From contig BDSI01000061.1 of assembly GCA_003117195.1 (NCBI GenBank), positions 1-64,000 of the forward strand: a stretch of 64,000 nt of DNA. Direction: 5' to 3'. A model generated the notes under the pieces. It made no database searches and had not been told where the DNA came from. It saw only the letters and a program-made list of their open reading frames with translations. The stretch comes from Eudorina sp. 2006-703-Eu-15. Taxonomy: Eukaryota; Chlorophyta; Chlorophyceae; Chlamydomonadales; Volvocaceae. Positions 1 to 12,437 of this stretch are shown piece after piece; positions within the stretch are counted from its first letter, which is position 1, and each line of letters begins with the position of its first letter. Made by a program: the position numbers and the translations under genes.

Positions 1-908
1 CAGCAGCAGCAGCGCGGAGCCAAATCGGTGCAGCCGCTACGTCGCCAACAGTACAGCAGATCAGTGCAGCCGCCACCTCTTCTGGCGACTCTGGCGCCCA
101 CCCACCCACCCCTCCGCCGCCCAGATACAAGGCTCTTTCCGCCGGGTTACGGAGCGGCTGGGCGCATGTACGTACGACCGTCCGTACGTACGGGTCCACG
201 TGGTTCCGGAAGCGGCTCAGCCCTACCTGATGCGAAGTTGGTTTGTTGGGAGGGCCCAGCAGTCCACGAGAAAGGCCCAGCCCACACGCCGCGTCACGCC
301 CGCCCTTCCTCCCACCCAACCCCACCTGCCCACCCAGCCCAGCCACCCACCGGCCACTCTCCAGGTCCCCTCGGTAGCGCCGCACCGGCCGGAGCAGGCT
401 CAGCTTGTTCTCCTGTGGGGACGAGGGGGCAGCCAACAAAGGAAAGGTGAGGGGCATCAGCTGGGCCTTATTAGAACAATGGGTGCAGCGGCTGGTCTTC
501 CCCAAAGAGGAACCGGGCGATCGCGACCAGCGGGAACACGTCTTTTCGGTTGCGTGCGAGCAGCGACGGCGCCAAGGCAGGTTCCGCCAGCTTCCGGCAG
601 CTTCCGGGTATATCTATCTCAGTGGTTGTCTAGTACACCTTAGTGACCTGCTGTCACACATTTAAAGTGAGCAGTTTGAGCTTCCGGCAGCTTCCAGCTG
701 CGCGGCACCACTGATGTTGCCGCGCGTTGCCCTGCCCGCCCCAGCTGCTGCACCTTCCTTTACCTTCTCCCCCCTAGCCCCCCCCCCCTCGTCCCCGGAC
801 TCGATGTTTCGGGCGAGCCGACGTGCCGTATTTGCCGTACCTTGAGCGTGCTCTCCGGCGGAAGCCGAACCGTCAGCGTCTGCATGGTTGAGTCACGACA
901 CGGCGGGG
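1..908. other. no gene recognised
   Basis: GC-rich sequence without a recognisable coding region. Short plus-strand frames overlap one another in low-complexity Pro/Ser/Arg-rich translation and show no domain. The phrase CTTCCGGCAGCTTCC occurs near 590 and again near 680. It may be downstream flank of the minus-strand DTW gene. Confidence 0.4.
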
Positions 909-1036
909 CGGTGGTCAGGGCTGGTGGTCAGGGCTGGTGGTTAGGGCTGGTGGTTAGGGCTGGTGGTCAGGGCTGGTGGTTAGGGCTGGTGGTTAGGGCT
1001 GGTGGTTAGGGTTAGGCTGGGCTGGGCTGGGCTGGG
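909..1036. repeat. 15-bp TTAGGG-containing minisatellite
   Basis: About seven copies of a 15-bp unit (GGCTGGTGGTTAGGG, with TCAGGG variants) run into four GGCTG copies. The TTAGGG core looks telomeric, but the 15-bp period makes this an ordinary minisatellite rather than a telomere tract. Confidence 0.85.
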
Positions 1037-1372
1037 AGGAGCAGCGCGACCCGCGGGTCAGTCCGCACAAGTTCGGGGCTAAGGGGCGCCCTTGGAATTA
1101 CCACTGCGCGCCATCACTGCATGGCGCTGCATGACGGGCCCCCCCACGGCGCCTACCGCACCCACCACTCCTACCCCACCCGAGACCCCTGGATCCCTCC
1201 GTCCGCCACAGCGGTGTTGGGATCTTGGGCTGCTCTGCTCTGAGCGCGACAAGGCCAGCCGTAAGCCGGGGCACGGGACGCTGGTGGGGGCAACCCCCAT
1301 GGCCTGCGCCTGGGACGCGGATGTGGTCGCCTCACCCCCTTCGGGAACCAGCTAGCCCTGCATGCCACTCAC

Positions 1373-4300
1373 CCCCTTGGGGAACCAGCCCTGCATGCGG
1401 CGCGCGTTGCCCCACGTGGCGTCCAGAGCCACCACCGTGATGCGCCCCCCGGTGCGCTCCGCCGCCAGGGCGCTGAGCTCCTCGGGGAGCAGCGAGTCGG
1501 CGCCTGCCGGGGACGGAGGGCGGGAGGGGGCAGACAGGGGCAGGGCGTGGGAGGGGGCAGGTGGGGGCAGCGCGTGGGAGGGGGCAGGCAGGGGCAGGGG
1601 TGGGAGGGGGCAGGCAGGGGCAGGGCGTGGGAGGGGGCAGACAGGGACGGAGGGCGGGAGGGGGCAGACAGGGACGGGGCGAAGGAAGAGCGGGGAATGG
1701 GGGTATGAAAAGCTGATAGACACATTGGAGCTGCGCTGCTGCCAGAGCAGAGGTCCGAACGTCCGATCCAAGTGGGATGGGGGAAGGGGCTCGCACGCTG
1801 CTGAAGCGCTCCCCAAAAGCCAAGGCGCAGGATGGCGAGGGAGGCAGGACGGTTGTCATGCCGCCGGGCGGATCGCCAAGTCCAAAGGGATAGCCACATA
1901 CACCGGCGGCTCAAGCCCTGGCCTGATGCTGCCCTGCGTTGCAGCCGCGACAGCGTCCGTGGGCCCCGGGTGCCTGAGCTCCACGACAGCCAGCCACGTG
2001 TCCAAGGTACGGAAAGGGCCCACGGGCCAGAGGGAGCGGACAGCTGGTGACTGACTGACTGACTGACTGACTGACTGACTGACTGACTGACTGACTGACT
2101 GACTGACCTCCCAACGTGCCCTTTTGCCCTGTCCCGTCCTGGAGCTTGATCCATCCCCTCCCCTCAACCCCGTCGTTGGAGGCTCTGATAGCAGTTTACT
2201 CCATCCATCCATCGGCTCCCAGAGCGACACGCATCGATTCCGTGGCAGAGCCGGCCCAGGGGCTGGCCGCCCCGCCCCTCCCCTCCCGCCCCTTCACCCT
2301 TCCCATTCGCGCCGCGCCGGTCCCACCTGGCCACAGCAGGGCTGTTGTACGAGTGCGATCGTCCAGGATCTCCCGCAGTCGCGTGTCATGCTCCTGGGGA
2401 GGGAGGTGCGGTGAACCGGTCGGGGCAGGGCGTCGCCGTCGATACGACGAGGGGAAGGTGGGAGTAGGCACGGCATGCCTTACGACATGCCGGGAAACCT
2501 GGGCCCTCGTTCCTTTGGGCGCCCTGGAGCGCAGCTCCCCAGACGGGTTCAGCTCTCTTGCATTGCTCCAATGGGATAAGCTTCGGTGCGGGCGTACCAC
2601 AACGCCTGTTTATCATGTCGGGCTCGACGACATGGCTCCCAGCATCTCTCATTCCGGGCTTGTTATTGACCGCGGCGCGGCGGCTCGTGGCCCTCGGCCT
2701 CCGTTTGCGTCCCAGCCCCGGCCTGCGAGCTCCGACCCATCCTTCCTGTCGGATAGGTGTGTCACTCCAACGTATGTACTGCTGTACGGACGTACCGCAC
2801 ATTCTCACCGGGTGGCCGTACAGCAGGATCTCCGAACCCTCCAGCGACGTGGGGAGGATGCTGCCGCTGTTGCTGGCGGAACCCCTGTACGGCAAGGCAA
2901 GGCCACACACATACCCACTCCTGTTCTGCCTGCTTAAATAACACACACACACACACACACTTTTGGGGCGCTGCTCGGCCCCTCGCATGTCGCCTAAGAA
3001 ACACACACACACACACACGCCCGGGTTTCTTGCTTAACATTGGTACGGCCCAAGGACGGGGCACAGATGGCGGCGGCGCGCACCCCAGCCCCACAACGCA
3101 CGTAGACACATGCCCGTGTCCGTCAATCCATACAAATTACAAAAGCACGGAGGGAGCCGGCCGCATTCGCACCGCCCGCGCGCCCTGGGCCTTTCGGGCG
3201 TAGGCCCCGCCTACGACCTGCTGCACTGCACGTACAGCCTCTCTTTTTCTGCTGCACCGTCTGGGTTCATTCACTGGTATCCAACGCGAGGGTATCGCCG
3301 ACGCGTCCAGGAAGAGGTTACGCGCAGGGTTTCCGGCCCTGGCTGCCCATTCATCTGACAGGGTACCGCCGACGCGCCCATGGAGGGGGCCGCGCGGGCC
3401 CCCACGCGCCCTCGGCCCCTCGCTGCCCCTTCGGCGGCCCTCGCGCTCAAGGACAGCAGCGCAGCTTCCGTCGTACAATGTCAACCTGTAAACTGCAGCC
3501 CCCCACCTGCCCCGCGGGTTCGTGTCTGGGTTTCTGGGTTTTCCTTGTCTTTCTCAACTCCCCTCGCCGCCCCCCCCGGAGCTCACCATTCGCCGTGGTG
3601 GGCGTGCACGACCACCTGCGTTCGCTGCGGGGTGAACCGCTGCATGCGGCCGCAGACGCACAGCCCGGGCAGCAGCCAGCACCCGGGGCAGCTGAACAGC
3701 ACCTTGCGCCACCTGCGAGGGGTGAAGAGGGGGGAGGGAGGGTTGACGACGAACAAGAGGGAAAGTGAACGACGGATGGTGCTGATGGTGCTGACTGAGC
3801 CGACTGGCAGATCCAGAACCCGGTGAAGTGCTTGACAGTAATTAGGAGCTCTATTAGAAGCTCTATTCGAACCTCCAAAGAGGGGGCAGGGGTTGAACCT
3901 AGTTCCAAGAGGGGACAGGGCAAAGGGAAACTGATGGGGCAACGATGAACTGCGCTGCTGACCGCCAAGAGAGCAGGGGGTCCGTGCTTCATCCGTGGAC
4001 GGGATGTCCGGGTCCGACACCCCGAAGTGCCCACACGGGCAATGCAGGCACCTCTGCTGATTACCATGACATGCTGCGGCCGCTGTCTGGATCCCCACCC
4101 CCCTGCCCCCGGGGGTCATCGGGCCAGGTGAGGAATGGGCCGGGCGCGGCCGGCCGCTGTTAGAGGGTGGCTGCTTTTTGGGGGAAGCTACAGCCGGGGT
4201 CGCAGGTGAGGTTATCAACGGGTGCACATCAGGATGTACGACTGTACGACAGGATGTGCGGACGACGCACCTCAGGATGTACGACGTGCGCAGCGACATG

Positions 4301-5004
4301 CGCTCCGCCGGCGGCCGCGCCGGGTCCCGCAGCGCCGCCACCATCTCCCGCCGCTCCGCGTGCCGCCGCCGCCACTGCTCCACGAAGGCGCGCCTGCCGC
4401 TCTCCGGCGTGCCGTCCCAGATGCCGTACAGCCGCTGCTGCTTGTGCGACAGGCCCTGCAGCTGCTGCATCAGCTTCGCCACCAGCTCCTCTTCATTCTC
4501 GTACACACCGTCCAATAGATCGTCCAGCTCGTCCAGATTCTCGATCTTGGCGAGCCGGCGCGAATTGGGTTTGGACTTGGGCTGCCCCTTGGGATGGGGC
4601 CGGGCGCCGCCGTCGCTGTCGGGCCGCTGCTCAACCGTCCCGAACTGACCCACAGACCCGTGGGACACTGGCGGGGCCGCGTCGCCGACGTCGCCATCCG
4701 CCGCCGCTCTCCCCGCGTCCGCCGTCGGCTGCGGTGGCGCGTCCTCAGCGCTGTCTCCTCTCTCCTCAGATGGCTCTGTCCTCGCGAGCAGCGGCTGCTG
4801 CCGCTGCTGCTGCAGGACATCGGCGCTGGCATCGCCTGACGGATGGGGGGCAGAGGGTCCAGCCCCGGGGGCCCCGGACCGCCCCCCTGGAGTCACCTCC
4901 ACCCGTAGATCGCCCGAGGGCCCGACTGTGGAGGCGTCCTCATCTTCATGTTTACCAAGGGCAGCCGGCGGGGCGTCCAGTTGGACAGAGGGAGATTCCA
5001 CCAT
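1373..5004 (-). CDS. DTW-domain tRNA-uridine aminocarboxypropyltransferase-like protein
   Basis: DTW-family enzymes transfer the aminocarboxypropyl group of S-adenosylmethionine to tRNA uridines (acp3U). Exons read on the minus strand: 4271-5004 (ATG at 5004, acidic/basic low-complexity N-terminus, then a charged helix with GIWDGTPESGRR), a small Cys-rich exon about 4000-4051 (RCLHCPCGHF), 3587-3712 (CPGCWLLPGLCVC zinc-type motif, then TQVVVHAHHGEW), 2809-2884 (SNSGSILPTSLEGSEILLYG), 2327-2393 (REILDDRTRTTALLWP) and 1373-1503 (ITVVALDATWGNARRM, the family DxTW signature). Exons 3587-3712, 2809-2884 and 2327-2393 join in perfect phase with GT-AG borders. A further exon near 1860-1975 is possible. 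The usual C-terminal LSTLEA-like motif was not found, so the 3' end is unresolved. The ATG at 5343 lies upstream in unlikely coding sequence. Divergent from the OTU gene. Confidence 0.68.
2048..2107. repeat. (GACT)n microsatellite
   Basis: About 15 uninterrupted GACT units, inside the DTW gene between recognised exons. Its translation in any frame is a Ser/Gln/Val string with no biological meaning. Confidence 0.95.
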
Positions 5005-5688
5005 TATTGTCGGGGCCACAGCAGGTGCCGGGGGAAAGGGAAGACGCCGCTTGGGGAAGTTGGTGGAGGGCGCGTTTCGGGGGCGAGGGCCGGGCGGAGA
5101 GCAGCCCAGTCGGGGAACTTGGTGAGGGATGATAGGGAGGATTGAAGCCAGCGCTATGAATGCGCTAGGTGTTGAATATGTAATTGATGAATATGCCAGG
5201 CACGAGTGAGCCTGGCAAGCAGCAGCGACCTGGTTCGATGGGCGGTTGGACGGCGTTGAGTACGCGCGGCAGCCCAAAGACCGCGGTATTTTATGTGCTA
5301 TGAAATGCGACTGACCGTTGACGAGTTTAGTGCATGGTACCATTCGATCAAACGGTCAGCGCCGCATGGCCCGTTTGCGGATAGAGTACAATTGTGCCCA
5401 AGACCTCATGCGCGAAATAGGTTGTGAGAAATCCTTTGAGAAACTATGTAGAAGTCACACTGCAGGAATACAAGCGCACCTTCCAGCGGTGGTACGGCAA
5501 GATATGACAAAGACCCTTATTGTCGTCCTGCTGAAATTGTGAAATGAATGCAGATTACAGTTGATAGCGTCTGTGTGCGAACACTTTTAATGCAGTCTGG
5601 CAACGTTATATTGTTGTGATCTTTGCTTTGTATTTGGATTCGACGTGTTTAAACTGTAGCACTAAAACTGGGTGTTACACCCTCAAGT
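5005..5688. promoter_or_regulatory. shared upstream region of divergent DTW and OTU genes
   Basis: A 684-bp interval separates the inferred start codons of two divergent genes, so both promoters and 5' leaders should lie here. Its second half (5380-5690) is distinctly AT-richer than the flanking exons. No clear TATA box or named element could be assigned. Confidence 0.45.
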
Positions 5689-8600
5689 ATGACGACCACT
5701 TACAGAGCTGCCTTTGGCAATCCACAAGCGCACAGGCCGGTAGTTGACACTCTTTTCGACGCGCGTCCGGACACGTCTTCAGATGCGGCACTAGCTCAAG
5801 CACTCGCGGAGGAAGAAAATGCAGCTGCAAGGCAACCGCATGCGCCAGCTTCACCAAGTGGCGTCAAGGTGCATCTAGCCAACTGGGAAGGAGCGGCAAC
5901 TGGAGGTCAACAGAAGCCTGCGGGTGCGACGCCCTTTCAGCAGCATCAGAAGCATCCTGCGCAAGCAGGGCAACAGACCGGGGCGCAAGTCAGCGACGCG
6001 GAACTGGCGCGGCAGTTGCAGCGCGTGGAGCTGGCGTCCGCGGCGGACGCGATGGGCACCCCCCCGAGTAAGTTGTGTGGGATGCGATGCACGCGCACAC
6101 CCTAGACTCCCTTCCATCCACACGACGATCCGGCCAAGCACGCGCCTCCTATCCACCATCATCCTTTTCGGGACGCACCGGGTTCTTCCGATCTTCCGGT
6201 TCTCCCACGGCCTTCCGAGCTGCTTCCATAGGGGCACTCCCTCTTTGCTGACCCAAAGAAGGACCGCCGGGGATCGCAGCCGAACAACAACCCCAGGACG
6301 GGCCTTAGACGAGGCAGCTTGGGCAGTTTGGGCCCGCATATCGGTTGCCACACACAAGGGCAGGCTAACGTAAAGCGCCGCGGACGAAGGGTCGCACACT
6401 GCGACCGTACACGCCGGGCCGATGACGGGTCACCCTCTCCTCCCTCCAAGACCCACAGACCCACAGACCCACAGACCCATAGCGCCCCCGAGCTCGCGGC
6501 ACCACAGCCCAGGTGGCGTCTCGGGGGTGGGGCCTATCGGCGGGCCTCTGATGGGGGCGCCGGGCCGGTGACTGGGTCGGGTCGGTGGCCGCAGAGCTCT
6601 GGGAAGCGTCGGAGCCCCGGCCGCAGGGACCTTAGGCTGGGGTTGGCCGCGGCCTCCCTGGAGGCGGGGCCGCGGGTACCCTCCGTGCACACACAGGATC
6701 CGAGCAACGGGCTGACCCAACAACGGGCTATACCCTACACGATCTGGGCCTGGGCGTAACGGTGTGTGGTCCGCAATCGGCCAGCCCGGGGAGAACCCGC
6801 CCGGGGAATTCACTACACCCCATACCTAGGGGACCTTCCCAATTGATTCCGCCACGACCCTATTATGTGTTGTGTTTACCCGTATTCCCCGCCTGGGGGC
6901 CCCGGGGCCCGCCCTTGGTCGAGTGCAGGCATGCTGTACCCGGAGCTGCTCAGCCAGCAGTCGAGCCGCGAGATCACACTCAACCGGAGCCTCAGTCGGG
7001 CGCACTCCGTGAGGGTGAGTCGGGGACGGGAGGCGGGGGTTGACTCGACACCCGCGGAGCCTGACTCGAGGAGCCGGGGGTGTCGGGGGCGGTGTGGGGG
7101 CGTCAGGGGGCTTTAGGGTCGGTCATTTCGGAAGCCATCGCAGCAGTGTTGCCGGAGGGATGGTTGCTTTATGGTGTGGTATGGACGTGTGGACGTGTCC
7201 CTCCCTGTTGGGCCACATGCGCGGGCGCCTGATGACCGTCCGTGGACCCCGCCGTACACGGCCGTCCGTGCACCGTGCCGTGCAGGGCCATCCGTTGGTG
7301 TTTCTCGTGTTGACGTGCATGTTGTCCATCGCCATCACCACCATCACCACCATCACCACCATCACCACCATCACAACCATCACAACCATCACAACCATCA
7401 CAACCATCACCAAACCTCTTCCGTCCCTTGTTGGTGCGCGCAGGCCGCCCCCCGCGTGGCCGCCTCCGCGTTCCTGCCCGAGCCCGAGGTGTCGGCGGAC
7501 CGACAGCGGCTGCTGCTCACCCTGCAGCAGTACGACCTGGTGGAACGACAGGTGGCGGGTGACGGCAACTGCCAGGTTAGTTGACGGTTGGCGGTTGGCC
7601 GTTTGGGATCAGAAATTCGGGGGAGGTGCACACGGGTACGGCGTGCACCTGTCGACGGCGCCGGCGCGCACGTGCGGGTCCCCACACCTCGTGTACGACA
7701 AAAGGGTTTCGGGGGCACGTCCTGGTGCATCCTGGTCTCGATGATGTCGGGCGGGGGCTGGTGCTGGTTCCGGAGCACACGGTGGGCCTAGTGCTGGTTC
7801 CGGAGCACACGGTGGGCCTAGTGCTGGTTCCGGAGCACACGGTGGGCCTAGTGCCGGTTCCGGAGCACACGGTGGGTCTAGTGCTGGTTCCGGAGCACGC
7901 GATGGGTCTAGTGCTGGTTCCGGAGCACACGGTGCTGATGGTGGTCCCTGGGGCCGGGTCGCTGGGAAGGCAGATTTGCGAGGAGACCGACTGGTTTCGT
8001 TGCTGCGTGACTGACCGCCGTCTCTTCGGCCCCTCGGCTCCTGGGCTCCGGCCCCTCGGACCCGGCCTCTCGGACCCGGCTGCCTGCTCTCCGTAATCAT
8101 CTCCGACTCCCCGGCCTCCCGCGGCTGCGAATCCATCTGCGTGACCCATCGTTATGCAGTACGTTTACCCTGATTCCCACGCACGCCTCGCGGCACCTCG
8201 GTTTGCTGTGTCTTGGGCGCCTGCCGCAGTTTCGGTCTCTTTCGGACCAACTGTACGGCACGCCCGAGTACCATGTCGCCGTACGCGAGTCCGTGGTGTC
8301 CACGCTACGGCAGCGCGCGTCGTCGTACAGCTGCTACGTGCCGCAGGACTACGGCGATTACTGCACGTCCATGGCCAAGTCGGGCACGTGGGGTGACCAC
8401 GTCACGCTGCAGGTACGGCATACCATACACACGGGGTGCCGACCCGGGAACCCGACCCGATGGGGTCCTGTCCTTTCTCCTTCCCGTCCCGACCCCGGCG
8501 CCACCTCCTCTGCTCCCCCTATCATGCTCCGCTAACCCTGCTGCACGAACCACCGGTGCACGTCACACACACACACACAGGCAGGCCTGCCGGATGGTGC

Positions 8601-10296
8601 AACCCTAGCTAGTACGATTAGGTTGGGACGCGGGATCAGACTAGTTTTACCGCACCGGGCAGGGGCACGCCTCCGAATTGCTGAGGAACGCGCCCTGGGT
8701 GTTGCAAGGACTTGAGGAGGTTGAACAGCGGACTGCGAGGCGCAGACCGCCCGGGATGGGCTTTCGCCCAATCCCTTGAGGGGGCACAGCTGTCACCGAT
8801 CCTCAGGGATCGGGCGCGCGCCCTTGGTTGAGAGCGCGGGGACAGAGGCCCCTTGCGCCCCTCTCCCCCGAATCCGGGGGAGAGTGCTTCGGCGGTCTCC
8901 CGTATGGGGCGGGTTAGCGCCCCCGGCCAGCGTCGGCCCGGCAGATATGTAACGATTCACACAAACACAAACACAAACACGCACATACCGCACTCGCTGC
9001 TCGCGGCTCAGTTATCTTTTACACACCCCGCCACCCATCCTCCCCTACAGGCCGCCGCGGATTTCTACGGCCTCCGTATCATGGTGGTGACGTCGTTCAA
9101 GGAGAGCCCCGTCATCTACATCGACCCCGCGCAGAAGCGCTCCCCGCGCACCCTCTACCTCTCCTTCTGGGCCGAGGTGCACTACAACTCGCTGTACCCC
9201 GCGCAGGTGGGGCGGGGGAGGGAGGCAGGCGGGGCGGGGTGGGGGAGGCAGGCGGGGCGGGGAGGGAGGCAGGCGGGGCGGGGGAGGGAGGCAGGCGGGG
9301 GCAGGGGAGGGAGGCGGGCAGGCGGGGGGGGGGGGCAGGCGGGGAAGGAGGGAGGCAGGTGGGGCAGGGGAGGGAGGCAGGCGGGGAGGGAGGGAGGAAG
9401 GCGGGGAGGGAGGGAAGGCGATGTGTTGGACTGGGAAGGGCGGTGCGGCGGGGGAGCAGCCAAGAGGAAGACCAGGATGTGTGTGTGGGGTGTGTGTGGG
9501 GGGGAGGGTGGGGAGGGGCCGGGTGGTGCCCTTGCGGCCGTTGCTGCCATACCGGCTGCAGGGGTCCGTCAGCCGGTGTCCAAGGACTGGGTGTGAGCCA
9601 CTCCAGCGATTGCCCAGGATGTTCACTGCTGCTGAGTAGTGAATTACGTAGTGGACTAAGGCCCCTTTCCGATGCGTTCGTGGCCTAATAACCGTCTAAG
9701 ACGGGCTGAAAATAAGGTTTTGAGTCCCCTGTCAGCACACCACCACCGCCACCACCACCGCCGCCACGCGGCGAAGAGATGATGCATGCGGCCCCGCACG
9801 GACGGCCTTTGCCCCGCCGTTACATGCCGCCCTCAACATACGCCGTACCGGCCCGAAACACAATACGCGCGCCGCATCACCCCCGCTGCACGCTCCGCCA
9901 TCCCCCACCAACCCCCTCTTCCTCAAGCTCCTTCCCAAGTCCAACCGTCCTGAACCACTGCCCTCGACGTTGCCGGCCCTCCCTGCCGCTGGGTCGTTGA
10001 CTGGTGCCCGCCGGGTGGGGTGGGGTGGGGGGTAAAAGACGAGAAACAGCCCAGACACACCCAGCCCGGCGACAAATACACAAATACTTACCAACAACAA
10101 TTACCGGTACCGGGTGGGGGGTGTCTGCGCGCAGGAGCCACCGCCCACGCGCATGGCCCCGCCTGCGGACCCATCCGCCAAGCCGCCCAAGGTGCTGGGC
10201 AGCCGCACCCTGGGTCGGGTGGTGCAGGACATCAACAAGGCCACGGAGAAGGCAACCGGGAACCTCAACGGCCTGTTGGGCCGGACGAGCACGTGA
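5689..10296 (+). CDS. OTU-domain cysteine protease (deubiquitinase), plant OTU9-12 type
   Basis: OTU proteases remove ubiquitin from proteins. Six exons with GT-AG borders join in phase to 365 aa: 5689-6067, 6929-7014, 7444-7575, 8230-8412, 9051-9206 and 10135-10296. The N-terminal ~150 residues are low-complexity (Ala/Gln/Pro). The OTU domain spans about residues 180-310: VAGDGNCQFRSLSDQLYG holds catalytic Asp195 and Cys198, followed by PEYHVAVRESVV, KSGTWGDHVTLQAAADFYG, and LSFWAEVHYNSLYP with catalytic His304. The triad is intact. The domain order and the WGDHVTLQAAAD block are characteristic of the Arabidopsis OTU9-12 group (recalled family knowledge). The C-terminal tail of ~53 residues has a short helix-like segment. 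Introns hold several tandem repeats and one dispersed repeat. A 15-bp tandem repeat begins at the stop codon. Confidence 0.9.
7333..7412. repeat. (ATCACC/ATCACA)n repeat
   Basis: Trinucleotide-type array CATCACCACCATCACC turning into CATCACAAC units, in OTU intron 2. It creates poly-His and Val-Met frames that are not genes. Confidence 0.9.
7761..7935. repeat. 30-bp minisatellite in OTU intron 3
   Basis: Nearly six tandem copies of a 30-bp unit that starts GTGCTGGTTCCGGAGCAC; one copy has CACGCGATG instead of CACACGGTG. Lies wholly between exons 7444-7575 and 8230-8412. Confidence 0.92.
8580..8985 (+). repeat. dispersed repeat family A, copy 1
   Basis: A ~400-bp sequence almost identical to 20314-20774. 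It starts GGCAGGCCTGCCGG, contains CTAGCTAGTACGATTAGG, and ends ATATGTAACGATTCACAC followed by a short CA-rich tail. Two dispersed copies with the same 3' end and a simple-repeat tail suggest a non-autonomous retroelement. No clear pol III box was seen. It sits in OTU intron 4 in the sense direction. Confidence 0.8.
9207..9422. repeat. G-rich minisatellite (GGGAGGCAGGCGGGG)n
   Basis: Degenerate 14-20-bp units of GGGAGGCAGGCGGGGC starting right after the exon-5 donor site of the OTU gene. Strong G/C strand asymmetry on the transcribed RNA, with G-quadruplex potential. Confidence 0.85.
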
Positions 10297-10350
10297 TGGA
10301 CGAGCGCGTGATGGACGAGCACGTGATGGACGAGCGCGTGATGGACGAGC
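10283..10350. repeat. 15-bp tandem repeat overlapping the OTU stop codon
   Basis: About 4.5 copies of GTGATGGACGAGCRC. The first TGA of the array is the OTU stop codon (10294-10296), so the array covers the last codons and the start of the 3' UTR. Confidence 0.85.
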
Positions 10351-11318
10351 AGGGGGGGGGTAGCAGGGGTGGATCAGGGCCCGGCACAGGCGGCGCACTC
10401 GGGGGGTGGGGGGGTGGTACTGACGACGCTGTTTGGGGTTCCGGCGACGGGGGTCGAGAGAAGGCGGTTCACGAACGCTAGGCACTGCCGGTGGCGCAGA
10501 CGGGTAACAATAACCCTGGAATGGGGTCCAAGCACGCAGCGCCCCAGGAGGCCTGAGCACGAGGCGACTTCCGGGGAGGAGGCTAGGAACGGGGAGAGGA
10601 GAGGAACAGGGAGGGGCTGCAGATACAGCGAAGGACGTCTCAGTGGGCAGTCGTGGCACCGCGTGTGGGGACGCCGGCCGTGTCGGGACGGGGAGCGGGC
10701 GCGGCAGTAGCTCTCTTTGTGCATGGAGGGAGGCGCGAGCGGCCACAACGCCACATGCATGCAGACGGCTCCCCGGTGGGCCCGGGGATGCGCACCATTG
10801 GGGGGCAGCAGGTTTGCAGCAGGAGGAGGGGGGAGAGGAAGGATTGCAGCTTCGGAGGAGGAGGGGGAGCGTGCTTTTCGCCGTTAGGGGGGGGCGGGGG
10901 GGGGTGTTGAGGGGTCTGGGGCTTCGCTTATTTGATGCACAATGGGCTCGGGGGATATGGATGAAGCAGTGTTCGCTTCGCGGACAGGCAGCTGGAGCAG
11001 GGGGCGGGGGTTAGCGCAGGGCAGCGCAGGTTTGCTGCGGTGGGGAGCATCTGTACGATGTACGGTGCACGGTGTACCACGTGCAATGCACGTGCATGCA
11101 TGCATGCATGCAGGGCGCATCCGAGGCCGCAGGAGCGCGAGTATAGCAAGGGGGAGGAGAGTCAGTCAGCCACGCGGCATGTCGCATGTTATATGAGTAG
11201 TCCAGGTGGTCCTGGGTGGTCCCGCCCTGGGGAGATTACACACGGTAGTTACGAATGAAGTCACGAACTTGAAAACTAGGATGCGCTGTTGCGATGCAGT
11301 GGACCGCACAAACGTGGT

Positions 11319-11345
11319 CGTTACAAGGTAGACCCGAGTCCCGCG
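11319..11345 (-). repeat. family B retroelement 3'-end fragment
   Basis: CGTTACAAGGTAGACCCGAG is the reverse complement of the 3' terminus of the SINE-like element at 42174-42473 (GGGTCCACCTTGTAACG) with a few changes. Confidence 0.5.
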
Positions 11346-12437
11346 TTGTTGCGGCCGACCGAAAACTTGTGGTGGCTGGAGGAGTTCCGTACACGGCATT
11401 CGTGTATTCGTACATTCGTACATTCATACATACCGACCACGCACCACAATCAAGCACATCGCCCTATTCGCCTCATTCTCATGATGTGTATATCGCGCTG
11501 CGCACCCCACGCAACTGTCCAGCCTTTGCCGGCAGGACCGATTTGCCGGCGGACCCGAGCACCCACCCACCCACCTCTTATGTGACCCTCCTATGTGACC
11601 CTCTTATGTGAGCCTGTCTGCCTGTCGGGCCGCAAAGGACCCCCAAGTTCGAAGCACTCCAAGTCAACAAGATGCAGGCCCCCCCCGCTCGTTCGGTCTC
11701 CGGTACATATTCTGTAGACTCTCAGCTCCCCCGCCGCTCTCTGCATCACTGCTAGGAAGTCAACACCTGCTGGTGATGTCTAGGTCTTTTACCCCCCCCC
11801 CCCACACACACACACACGTACGGCAGACGGGCGGGGGGGATTGTTTGCCCGGGGCACGGCGAAGCCTGGCGAAGCCACTCACTTGTTAGTCACGGCTGCT
11901 CTATATACCTGCCGCCCAGCCGACCCCGCGGTCTGTTTAAGGAGCATCGCATTCCATGTCTCTGCAAGTCTGAACCTCTGAATACATCCATCCCGCCCGC
12001 AGCTCGCTCAACCCGAGCAGTAAATCAATCTATGCTGACAGCACGTGGCGTACACCACCTCTTGTCCCCTCGGCCGCCGCTCCCGACGTCTCTACGCCGT
12101 CACAGCCTCTCCTCCGCGCCTCTGGGCCGCTCCGTCCTCGACACACCGAGCACACCAACCCCCCCGAAGCACACCCGGCCCGGCCCTTCCGCTCCCTTAC
12201 CATGCGTACCGGACCTAACGGGCCTACCGGACCCGCCGGGCTTCCCAGCTATGTATGTATCTATGCGCCTCCCGAGGGCGCCGCCTGTCACCACCGCCCC
12301 CCGGCTCGACCCGCACATCCGCCGCTGTGCCCTGCTAATGAAGGGGACCGAAGCTGCTGGGCGCTGCCCTGTGTCCGCCGGGTGCCGGGGGCCTCCCGGG
12401 TGCTCCGCGGGTGGTGTGGGGTCGGGATTCGGGAGGC

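Noticed and set aside
909..1036. A telomere or chromosome end
   Set aside because: TTAGGG occurs only within a 15-bp unit, and genes continue on the other side of the array; volvocine telomeres use longer T-rich units.
7171..7584. Poly-His frame that might look like a metal-binding protein
   Set aside because: The His run comes from an intronic ATCACC repeat between two in-phase OTU exons; only the part from 7444 is exon.
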